A model generated the notes under the pieces. That model was not told where the DNA came from and made no database searches. It saw only the letters and a list, made by a program, of their open reading frames with translations. A DNA stretch of 7,121 nucleotides, from the NCBI GenBank assembly GCA_050485745.1, contig JBJHBY010000186.1:1-7121 (forward strand). The letters are read 5' to 3'. Shown piece after piece: positions 1 to 5,896 of this stretch; within the stretch, counting starts at the first letter, position 1; every line of letters begins with the position of its first letter. A program made the translations under genes and the position numbers. This DNA comes from JBJHBY01 sp050485745 (GTDB lineage Bacteria > Pseudomonadota > Gammaproteobacteria > Pseudomonadales > CAMLJR01).

Positions 1-1700
1 GGCAGCCCGTCTACGAAGGCTATGTCGGGCTGGCGGATCTCGAACACGCGGTCTCCGTGACCGCGGGCACCCGCTTCCATGCCGGATCCATCGCCAAGCA
101 GGTCACGGCCCTGAGCGTGCTGCGCCTGGTGCAGGAAGGGCATATCGTGCTGGACGAGCCGGTGCGCAGCTATCTGCCGGACTTTCCCGACTTTCCGTCC
201 GCGACCGGGCCCATCACCGTGCGTCAGCTGCTGCACCATAGCAACGGCCTGCGCGACAACCTCGACCTGCTGTCGATGGCCGGATTGCCCCGTGGCGCAC
301 CGATGGATGACGCTCTGTTGCTGCGTGTGGTGCTGGACCAGCGCGAGCTGAACCATGAACCGGGCAGCGAATATTCCTACACCAATTCCGGGTATACGGT
401 GCTGGCGGCGATTGTGCGTGCGGTGACCGGCGACACCCTGCCCGACTGGAGCCGGGAGCATCTGTTCGCGCCACTGGACCTCGATGGGCTGCAACTGCTG
501 GACAGACCCGACACCCCCATTGCGCGCCTGGCCCGCTCCTATCATCAAGCCCGTCATCAAGGCCAGCCGCAGGACGCTACGCAAGGGTCGTCGCGCCTGC
601 CGCGATGGCGTCCGGCACCCATGAACCTCGCCTCCGCGGGTTCCGGGGGCTTGGCCGCCACGCCGCGGGATCTGGCCCGCTGGCTCGACGCCCTGCTGGA
701 TCTGCAAGGGAGCGAGCCCGCGCTGTGGCAGGCCATGACGACCCCGGGAGTGCTCGGGGACGGCTCGCCCACCCGGCATGACCGGGCTCACCTCTATGCC
801 GCCGGTCTGCTGCTGGGCCAGTATCGCGGCCTGGACTACGTGGGCCATGACGGCGCCGTGGCCGAATACCGGGCCGCGGCCTATGTGTTTCCCGAGCATG
901 GCCTGAGTGTGGTGGCGATGCTCAACGGCGAGTGGCGACCGGCCCGTGATATCGCGCTCTTTGCCGCCGAGGTGATCCTGGCCGCCCAGGGCGTGACGCT
1001 GGAGCCCTGGCAGGCCGCGGCGGAGGATTCAGCGGATATCGACACGGCCCTGATCGATGCGGTGCGCGGCCTCTACGCCGCACCCCAGATACGCCCGGGG
1101 GCGCGGTTGCCCCCGGTGAGCGGCATTGGCCTGCTGCCGCGTAACGGTGGCCTGGGGGTCAATGTACTCGGCCGCCCGCTGGAAGTGGCGCAGGCGCTTT
1201 CGCCCCGGCGTTTTCGCACCCGGCAATGGTCACAGCTTGAGATCGAGCTGTATGAGGACGAGACCGTCGAGCTGGCGTCCGACGATTCGGTGGCCGGCAA
1301 CCCGGTGGCCGGCATTCCGGTGGCCGCCCCGGCGGTGAAACTGGATAGCGGCAGTGGCCCGGAGCAGCTGGTTCCCGCGCAGTGCGGCGATGAAGATTTC
1401 CTCGAGGCTCTGCAGGGTACTTATGTCAGTGCCGAGTTGCACAGTCACTACCGGCTGGTGTTTGAGGAGGGCCGGCTGCTCGCCACACACCCGCGCCAGC
1501 CCACCCTGTGGCTGGTCTGCCTGACGCCACAGGTGTTCTTTGCCGTCGGCCCGACACCGGGGGAGCGTGGCTTCAGCGAGGCTGAGCTGGTCCTGGGTAA
1601 TGCGGGCGAGGTGACGGCCCTGCGCCTCTCCCATGGCGCCAGAACCCGCCAGATCCTGTTCGAGCGTCGCGCCGCAGTGCCTACACCCACGCCGTATTGA
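1..1700 (+). CDS. Serine hydrolase, beta-lactamase / D-aminopeptidase-like family (5' partial)
   Basis: This is the C-terminal 565 residues of a penicillin-binding-protein-fold serine hydrolase. The frame is open from base 3, and the residues before the GTG at 57 already match the family, so the true start lies outside the window. Numbering from base 3, the motifs are SxxK (S29-I-A-K32: nucleophile and general base), YxN (Y126-T-N128) and a third motif H282-D-G284 in place of the KTG of beta-lactamases. The catalytic domain ends near residue 325. About 240 further residues follow, with two similar openings (DAVRGLYAAPQI and EALQGTYVSAEL) that suggest two lipocalin-like barrels. SxxK, YxN and HxG plus two C-terminal barrels is the layout of Ochrobactrum D-aminopeptidase DAP, but family VIII esterases and other class C-like hydrolases are also possible. 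Substrate is unknown: D-amino acid peptides or amides, or esters. Localisation cannot be judged without the N-terminus. The gene converges with the LuxR-type regulator and overlaps it by 20 bases. Confidence 0.88.
   Translation, partial: QPVYEGYVGLADLEHAVSVTAGTRFHAGSIAKQVTALSVLRLVQEGHIVLDEPVRSYLPDFPDFPSATGPITVRQLLHHSNGLRDNLDLLSMAGLPRGAPMDDALLLRVVLDQRELNHEPGSEYSYTNSGYTVLAAIVRAVTGDTLPDWSREHLFAPLDLDGLQLLDRPDTPIARLARSYHQARHQGQPQDATQGSSRLPRWRPAPMNLASAGSGGLAATPRDLARWLDALLDLQGSEPALWQAMTTPGVLGDGSPTRHDRAHLYAAGLLLGQYRGLDYVGHDGAVAEYRAAAYVFPEHGLSVVAMLNGEWRPARDIALFAAEVILAAQGVTLEPWQAAAEDSADIDTALIDAVRGLYAAPQIRPGARLPPVSGIGLLPRNGGLGVNVLGRPLEVAQALSPRRFRTRQWSQLEIELYEDETVELASDDSVAGNPVAGIPVAAPAVKLDSGSGPEQLVPAQCGDEDFLEALQGTYVSAELHSHYRLVFEEGRLLATHPRQPTLWLVCLTPQVFFAVGPTPGERGFSEAELVLGNAGEVTALRLSHGARTRQILFERRAAVPTPTPY
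1290..1334 (+). repeat. Three-copy 15-bp in-frame tandem repeat in the hydrolase
   Basis: Three 15-base units in the reading frame encode VAGNP, VAGIP and VAAPA. The first two DNA copies are nearly identical and the third has diverged. They form a Val/Ala/Pro-rich stretch between the two presumed C-terminal barrel domains, so they most likely act as a linker that grew by slippage. Confidence 0.75.
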
Positions 1701-2850
1701 GTGTGTGCAGGATGTGGCCCACCAGTTGCGGCTGCCGGTGGATGCCGGTTTTGTCGAAGATCGAGGACAGCTGCGCGCGCAGTGTGTGGCGCGAGCGACT
1801 CAGCATCTCCGCAGCCTCGTCCAGGCTGGCGCCCTTGACCAGTAACTCCGCCACCTGGGCCTCGGCCCGGGTGAAGCCGAACAACGCCATCAGCACATCC
1901 ACCGAGACATCCGGCGACTGCGCCGCGTCCCGGATCAGAACGAGGACGGTGGCGGCAACATCCTCGCCAATGCCGACCGACGCCGCGGACGGCCGCACAA
2001 GGATGCTCCAGTGGCCGTCGCTGGAGCGGCGCGAGGTTCGCCAGGTCAGATCCCGGTAGTCGGTGTCGCCGGCGCGAATCTGCCGGAACAGGGTGTGTAG
2101 CCTGTGATCGTCCGCGGCGTTCGTGCAGTGCAGGACACCCCGCTCGACGCGAAAGCCGTCTTCTTCCCGCAGTATTCCCTCGGCGGTTGCATTGGCGGTA
2201 ATCACGTCTCCCGATTCGCTCAGCACCAGGGAGCCGACGGCCAGCCGGTTTGCCGCGATGTCCGATACGGCCAGCTGGAACTGCTGATACGCAATGCGGG
2301 CGTAGAGCCGCGTTGCAGTGGCCAGGTGAGGAAGCAGGGCCCGCAGCATGCGTGCCTCCCGATCACCGAAACGCGCTTCATCGCTGCGCCGTGCGCCCCT
2401 GAAGCCAAGGATCATGCCCGTCCCCGGGTCTTCCAGGTCGACGCCGATCAGGTCGTCGATGTGGCCGTACTGCATCATGTAGTCGTAGTAGGTGCGGTGC
2501 GTGGTTCGCAGGGTTTCCGGCGTCATCATGCGGTTGAGCAGGCACACCCGGCCGGCGGGCAGCCTCAGGAATGGCGAGTCGCGCCAGGCCTGTTGCTGCA
2601 GGGCGACGATAGCGGCGCTGTTCTCTTGCGTGGAGACGATCAGGCCCTGGTCCCCTTCCCGGGGCTTGCGCAGCACCATGGTGCCGAAATGGCACGGCAG
2701 CTGCTGCTCCATCAGCTTGAGAAAGTCCACCCACGGTGGATTGTCGAGAATGCTCGCGTAAAGACTCTCGGTCAGCAGATTCAGCGTGTTGGCCATGGTT
2801 GCGGGACGCCGGTTGCGGGGCCGATGCAGCGTGCGGCCATGATACAACAT
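1681..2850 (-). CDS. LuxR-type helix-turn-helix transcriptional regulator
   Basis: A cytoplasmic DNA-binding regulator of 389 residues. The last 70 or so residues (about 318-385) form a LuxR/GerE-type HTH: the FTRAEAQVAELLVKGASL stretch matches the usual LTxxExxVlxLlaxGxs core, followed by a recognition helix around SRSRHTLRAQLSSIF and the KTGIHRQ turn common in non-quorum-sensing LuxR proteins. The N-terminal 300 residues resemble the sensory part of this HTH group (LYASILDNPPWVDFL at the start, then GAF/PAS-like mixed sequence). I see no autoinducer-domain or receiver signature, so the signal is unknown. The ATG ending at 2850 is preferred because GGGGAGGTG sits 7 bases before it. The internal ATG ending at 2796 (371 aa, starting MANTLNLL) fits where family homology seems to begin but lacks a good ribosome binding site. 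The gene is divergent from the monooxygenase, its likely target, and its 3' end overlaps the hydrolase gene. The frame stays open far upstream to 3603, but that part is antisense to the monooxygenase. Confidence 0.9.
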   Translation of the reverse strand: MLYHGRTLHRPRNRRPATMANTLNLLTESLYASILDNPPWVDFLKLMEQQLPCHFGTMVLRKPREGDQGLIVSTQENSAAIVALQQQAWRDSPFLRLPAGRVCLLNRMMTPETLRTTHRTYYDYMMQYGHIDDLIGVDLEDPGTGMILGFRGARRSDEARFGDREARMLRALLPHLATATRLYARIAYQQFQLAVSDIAANRLAVGSLVLSESGDVITANATAEGILREEDGFRVERGVLHCTNAADDHRLHTLFRQIRAGDTDYRDLTWRTSRRSSDGHWSILVRPSAASVGIGEDVAATVLVLIRDAAQSPDVSVDVLMALFGFTRAEAQVAELLVKGASLDEAAEMLSRSRHTLRAQLSSIFDKTGIHRQPQLVGHILHTLNTAWV

Positions 2851-2855
2851 GCCCC

Positions 2856-2871
2856 GGCACCTCCCCGTGCC
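2856..2871 (-). promoter_or_regulatory. Strong ribosome binding site of the LuxR-type gene, inside a small hairpin
   Basis: On the minus strand GGGGAGGTG (2858-2866) lies 7 bases before the ATG ending at 2850, a long match to the anti-Shine-Dalgarno sequence. It decides my start choice. The site is flanked by GGCAC and GTGCC, which could pair as a 5-bp stem with the loop GGGGAG, so the ribosome site would be partly in the loop and partly in the stem. Whether this folds or regulates is inference. Confidence 0.6.
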
Positions 2872-2921
2872 CCGCCAGCCCGCCTTGCCCGTATTTCTGT
2901 AGCGCAAGCCGCCTAGTCCCG

Positions 2922-2938
2922 ATTGACGATGCGGCATT
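2922..2938. promoter_or_regulatory. Imperfect inverted repeat, candidate operator in the divergent LuxR/monooxygenase region
   Basis: ATTGACG-ATG-CGGCATT. The arms match each other at 5 of 7 positions with a 3-base spacer. Each arm differs by a single base from the corresponding arm of the perfect repeat in front of the MFS gene (4555-4569). A palindromic TGTT-GA-AACA (2938-2947) follows directly. Lying between a regulator and the divergent gene it probably controls, this is where an operator would be expected, but the site is degenerate. Confidence 0.35.
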
Positions 2939-2951
2939 GTTGAAACAGGGC

Positions 2952-2957
2952 TAGATT
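2952..2957 (+). promoter_or_regulatory. Possible -10 element of the monooxygenase gene
   Basis: TAGATT, within CTAGATTG, resembles a sigma-70 -10 box and lies 43 bases before the chosen ATG. No good -35 hexamer is found at 16-18 bases upstream, which would suit an activator-dependent promoter. The same CTAGAYTG string occurs 30 bases before the MFS start. Confidence 0.25.
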
Positions 2958-3000
2958 GAACGCATGGACCATTCGGCCAGCCATGCTTCAGGGGGCATCC

Positions 3001-4470
3001 ATGACCGGGCAACAGCAAGCAAGCGATATCCGCATCATCATCATCGGCGCCGGTATGGCCGGCATCCTCGCCGGCATCAAGCTGAAGGAGGCCGGCTACC
3101 GCAACTTCGTGATCTACGAAAAGGCCGACCGCATCGGAGGCACCTGGCGGGAAAACACCTATCCAGGCCTGACCTGCGACGTGCCCTCGCATGCCTACAC
3201 GTATTCGTTCGAGCCCAACCCGGACTGGAGTCGCCATCTGCCGCCGGGAGACGAGATCCAGGATTACTTCGAGCGCACCGTCGACAAGTACGGTATCCGG
3301 GACTTCATGCGTTTCAACGAAGAAATCGTACGCTGCGAGTTTGCCGATGGCGTGTGGTCGATCGAGACCCGCGGGGGCACCCGTGATCAAGCGCCGGTTG
3401 TCATCGCTGCCACCGGCGTGCTGCACCACCCGCGCATGCCCGATATCCCCGGCATGGATCGCTTTCAGGGCGCCCTCTTCCACACCGCGCGCTGGGACCA
3501 CAGTGTGCCGCTGGACGGGCGCCGCATCGGTGTGGTGGGCAACGGCTCCACCGGGGTGCAGATCATCTCCGCCCTGGCCGGGCGCGCCGCGAAACTTCAG
3601 CACTTCCAGCGCACCGCGCAGTGGATCATGCCGGTGGAGAACGGCTTTTTCAGCGAAGAGCAGAAACAGGCCTTCCGCAATGATCCTGAACTGCTGCGCT
3701 ACATGCAGAACGAGCCCGAGTACCTGGCCAGCGTCAAGCGCTTCACCGATGCCATCGTCAAGGTGGATTCACCGGAGATGGCGCAGATCGAAGCCGTCGT
3801 TCTGGAGAACCTCGAAAAGAGCGTGCGCGATCCGGTGCTGAAGGAAAAACTGCGCCCGAACTATCGCGCCGCCTGCAAGCGGCTGATTTTCTCGCCGGAT
3901 TACTACGAGGCCATCCAGCACCCGAATTCGGAGCTGGTGACCGAGGGCATCGAGTGTATCGAAGAGACAGGCATCCGCACCTGCGACGGCCAGTTGCACG
4001 AACTGGATGTCATCGCCCTGGCCACCGGCTTCAAGGCGGACATGTTCATGCGCCCGATGAATGTGGTCGGGCGCGACGGTGTGCGCCTCAACGACATCTG
4101 GGAGAAGCGCCCCAGCGCCTACCTGGCCGTGACCATGCCGGACTTTCCCAATCTGTTCATGCTCAATGGCCCGACCGGCCCGGTCGGCAACTTTTCCCTG
4201 ATCGACATTGCCGAGCGCCAGTGGGGCTACATCGAGCAGCTGCTCGATCGTCTGCGCCGCGGCGAAAACCGGGAGATCAGTGTCAGGCCGGAAGCCATGA
4301 TGGACTACGACCAGCGGCGCATCGCGGCGGCGAAGACCACCATCTTTGGTTCCGGCTGCAGCAGCTGGTATCTGGATGCCGAGGGTGTGCCCGCCACCTG
4401 GCCCTGGACCTACCAGGACTTTGCCGATGCGATGCAGGCTCCGGAGCTGGCGCAATTTGATCTGCGCTGA
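3001..4470 (+). CDS. Class B flavin monooxygenase, Baeyer-Villiger type (NAD(P)/FAD-dependent)
   Basis: A soluble FAD- and NADPH-dependent monooxygenase of 489 residues that should insert one oxygen atom next to a carbonyl, turning ketones into esters or lactones. Visible motifs are the N-terminal FAD-binding GxGxxG (G16-A-G-M-A-G21), the first Baeyer-Villiger fingerprint GGTWRENTYPGLTCD (46-60), the second fingerprint FQGALFHTARWD (F155 to D166, matching FxGxxxHxxxW[P/D]), the NADPH-binding GNGSTG (180-185), and ATGF (341-344). Length is usual for the short cyclohexanone-monooxygenase-like members. The ATG at 3001 is preceded by AGGGGG with a 5-base gap. An in-frame ATG at 2983 and TTG at 2956 are possible but add sequence with no family look. 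The gene is divergent from the LuxR-type regulator and is followed by the MFS gene after 171 bases. Substrate (cyclic ketone, steroid, aliphatic or aryl ketone) cannot be read from sequence. N- or S-hydroxylation by a related FMO remains a lesser alternative. Confidence 0.93.
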   Translation: MTGQQQASDIRIIIIGAGMAGILAGIKLKEAGYRNFVIYEKADRIGGTWRENTYPGLTCDVPSHAYTYSFEPNPDWSRHLPPGDEIQDYFERTVDKYGIRDFMRFNEEIVRCEFADGVWSIETRGGTRDQAPVVIAATGVLHHPRMPDIPGMDRFQGALFHTARWDHSVPLDGRRIGVVGNGSTGVQIISALAGRAAKLQHFQRTAQWIMPVENGFFSEEQKQAFRNDPELLRYMQNEPEYLASVKRFTDAIVKVDSPEMAQIEAVVLENLEKSVRDPVLKEKLRPNYRAACKRLIFSPDYYEAIQHPNSELVTEGIECIEETGIRTCDGQLHELDVIALATGFKADMFMRPMNVVGRDGVRLNDIWEKRPSAYLAVTMPDFPNLFMLNGPTGPVGNFSLIDIAERQWGYIEQLLDRLRRGENREISVRPEAMMDYDQRRIAAAKTTIFGSGCSSWYLDAEGVPATWPWTYQDFADAMQAPELAQFDLR

Positions 4471-4539
4471 CGCGCGTACCGGCCACAAGCGCAACCGTGG
4501 GTTTGCATGCGGCGCCTGCATCGACATGTTGAACCAGGG

Positions 4540-4551
4540 TTGACCTTGACC
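4540..4551 (+). repeat. Tandem TTGACC hexamers upstream of the MFS gene
   Basis: Two adjacent TTGACC copies lie just before the perfect inverted repeat. Each resembles a sigma-70 -35 box (TTGAC shared), but no convincing -10 box follows at 16-18 bases. If one is a real -35, the inverted repeat would sit in the promoter spacer, an arrangement typical of repression. Confidence 0.3.
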
Positions 4552-4554
4552 GGC

Positions 4555-4569
4555 AATGACGGCGTCATT
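4555..4569. promoter_or_regulatory. Perfect inverted repeat, candidate operator of the MFS gene
   Basis: AATGACG-G-CGTCATT is a perfect 7-bp inverted repeat around one central base, 73 bases before the MFS ATG and in the gap after the monooxygenase stop. It is too short and lacks a T-tract, so it is not a terminator. It looks like a binding site for a dimeric regulator. Its half-sites resemble those at 2922-2938, so the neighbouring LuxR-type protein is the first candidate ligand (inference). Confidence 0.5.
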
Positions 4570-4605
4570 ACCTGCCAGTGTGTGTCGGTGGCTGAGCGTT
4601 GCGTC

Positions 4606-4611
4606 TAGACT
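4606..4611 (+). promoter_or_regulatory. Possible -10 element of the MFS gene
   Basis: TAGACT within CTAGACTG, 30 bases before the MFS ATG, matches TATAAT at four of six positions. No clear -35 is present. If used, transcription would start near 4618 and the perfect inverted repeat would be centred near -56, a usual place for an activator site. Confidence 0.25.
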
Positions 4612-4641
4612 GCAGTGCTCCCATCGCCCGAGAGTCAACCG

Positions 4642-5877
4642 ATGAATCGACCCTGGCAGGTGTTGTGCCTCGCCTTTCTGGCACAGAACATGGCCATTGG
4701 CATCCCCTTCGGCTCCTTCGGGTTGCTGATCGGTGATATTGCCGATGAGTTTGGTGCGGGGCGCTCCGCCGTGTCCTTCGGTATTGCGCTGGTGATGCTG
4801 TCCATGGGGTTGCTGGCGCCATTGCTGGGTCAGCTGCTGGACCGCTGGTCGATTCGCGGCACCATGATGCTGGGCGCGATTGCCGCGGCTGCGGGGTTCC
4901 AGCTGGCCTCCCACGCCCACGCCTTGTGGCTGTACCTGCTCAGTTTCGGGCTGATCGTGGGCGTGGGCATTACCGCCATGGGCGTGCTGCCGGCGAGCAA
5001 GCTGGCGGCGAACTGGTTTCCGGTGAACACCGGCAAGGCCATCGGTTTTGTCAGCTTGCCGTTACTGGTGGCGGCGGGCCCGCCGCTTTTCGGCGTGATT
5101 CTGGCGGAGTCGGGCTGGCGGGAGTTACTGCGGGCTTTCAGCTACGCCTATCTGCTGATGTTGCCGGTGTTGTGGCTCATACGCGACAAACCAGCCGATG
5201 CTTCGCTGGCGGTTGCAGCGGTGGAGCCGTCGCCCTCTGGCTCGACCAACAACGGTTCGACCAACACTGGCTTGGCGGACCTGCTGGCCGACCGGCGCCT
5301 GTGGCTGCTGGTGCCGGTGGGGGGCATCGCCCTGTCTGGCGGTATCGTGCTCGTCACCCATATCGTTCAGCACGCCCTGGGCCTGGGTATCAGCCTGCCA
5401 CTGGCCTCCCTGCTGCTGTCGGTGAATGGTATCGCCTCCATGTGCGGGGCACTGTTCTTCGGCTGGCTGAGTGACCGCCTGTCGCCGCTGGGCGCCATCA
5501 TGGTGAACGTGGCCTTGCAGGCGACGGCCTGGCCGCTGCTGCTGATGCAGAACCAACTGGTCGGTCTCGCCGCCTGCGCCATGGTTGTCGGGCTGTGTGC
5601 CGGCGGGGCGCACCCCGCGTTGAGTGCCCTGCTCAACCGGGTTTACGGTGCGGCGCGCTTCGGCACCATGCTCGGCCTGCTCAGCACGCTGGCCCTGCCC
5701 TTTACCTTTACCGCCGCGCCGTTGGTCGGGCGGCTCTTCGATATCCGCGGTGACTACACCCTGGGTTTTACGCTGATGGCGGCGCTGTATGTCGGTGTGC
5801 TGGTTCTGTTACTGGTGGCAGGCAGGCGGGTGTTTGGTGGGGACGGGCGCCGGGCAAGCCCGGTGCCGCGTCAGTGA
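4642..5877 (+). CDS. MFS transporter, monocarboxylate-porter-like, 12 TM
   Basis: An inner-membrane secondary carrier of 411 residues. Hydrophobic segments are spaced as two six-helix halves (about 5-175 and 218-395) separated by a hydrophilic loop (about 181-216). MFS motif A is clear after TM2 (GQLLDRWSIRG, 63-73), and its counterpart in the second half is GWLSDRLSPLG (274-284). The TM4-TM5 region with KLAANWFPVNTGKAIG (120-135) recalls the monocarboxylate/oxalate-formate branch, so an organic acid or small ketone-type substrate is plausible but unproven. The ATG at 4642 has GAGAG 7 bases upstream. The in-frame GTG at 4615 is less likely. The gene follows the monooxygenase in the same direction but with its own upstream repeat, so it may be a separate transcript. 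The central loop holds a 15-base tandem duplication, and the 3' end forms a strong hairpin. An efflux role is possible. Confidence 0.9.
   Translation: MNRPWQVLCLAFLAQNMAIGIPFGSFGLLIGDIADEFGAGRSAVSFGIALVMLSMGLLAPLLGQLLDRWSIRGTMMLGAIAAAAGFQLASHAHALWLYLLSFGLIVGVGITAMGVLPASKLAANWFPVNTGKAIGFVSLPLLVAAGPPLFGVILAESGWRELLRAFSYAYLLMLPVLWLIRDKPADASLAVAAVEPSPSGSTNNGSTNTGLADLLADRRLWLLVPVGGIALSGGIVLVTHIVQHALGLGISLPLASLLLSVNGIASMCGALFFGWLSDRLSPLGAIMVNVALQATAWPLLLMQNQLVGLAACAMVVGLCAGGAHPALSALLNRVYGAARFGTMLGLLSTLALPFTFTAAPLVGRLFDIRGDYTLGFTLMAALYVGVLVLLLVAGRRVFGGDGRRASPVPRQ
5239..5268 (+). repeat. Two-copy 15-bp in-frame tandem repeat in the MFS central loop
   Basis: Two adjacent 15-base units, differing at two positions, encode GSTNN and GSTNT (residues 200-209). 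They sit in the hydrophilic loop between the two halves of the carrier, where length changes are tolerated. A recent slippage duplication is the simplest explanation. Confidence 0.75.
5842..5872. terminator. GC-rich hairpin at the convergent MFS / NTF2-like gene ends
   Basis: GGCGCCGGGC and GCCCGGTGCC pair over 10 bp (one G-T) around AA, and the outer GACG and CGTC add four more pairs past a single bulged base. The hairpin lies inside the last MFS codons, just before the stop at 5875-5877, with the opposing gene ending at 5897. No T-tract follows on either strand, so it is not a classic intrinsic terminator. It could still slow polymerase or protect 3' ends for both genes. Confidence 0.4.
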
Positions 5878-5896
5878 CCCTGCGGTCATCCCACCC

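Noticed and set aside
57..59. GTG at 57 as the start of the hydrolase
   Set aside because: The upstream in-frame residues (GYVGLADLEHAVSV) match the family before SxxK, so the gene continues beyond the window edge.
2104..2916. A 270-codon open frame on the plus strand opposite the regulator
   Set aside because: It covers the regulator gene antisense, has a low-complexity translation without recognisable motifs, and the regulator on the other strand has a clear HTH.
2956..3000. Earlier starts for the monooxygenase (TTG at 2956, ATG at 2983)
   Set aside because: They add residues without family similarity before the FAD-binding strand. ATG at 3001 has AGGGGG nearby and gives the usual distance to GxGxxG.
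2851..3603. Upstream extension of the regulator frame to a 640-codon protein
   Set aside because: The extra part lies antisense to the monooxygenase and shows no domain, whereas strong ribosome-site evidence places the start at 2850.
4513..4528. GCATGC / GGCGCC / TGCA palindromes after the monooxygenase as a terminator
   Set aside because: They are short overlapping palindromes without a sustained stem or T-tract.
4615..4641. GTG start at 4615 for the MFS gene
   Set aside because: The ATG at 4642 gives a normal MFS N-terminus and has a GAGAG site at the right distance. The GTG has no visible site and overlaps the possible -10.
3769..4920. A 383-codon open frame on the minus strand opposite the monooxygenase
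   Set aside because: It is antisense to the well-supported monooxygenase and the MFS 5' end. Its translation is His/Gln/Arg-rich with no family motif, as expected of a shadow frame in GC-rich DNA.
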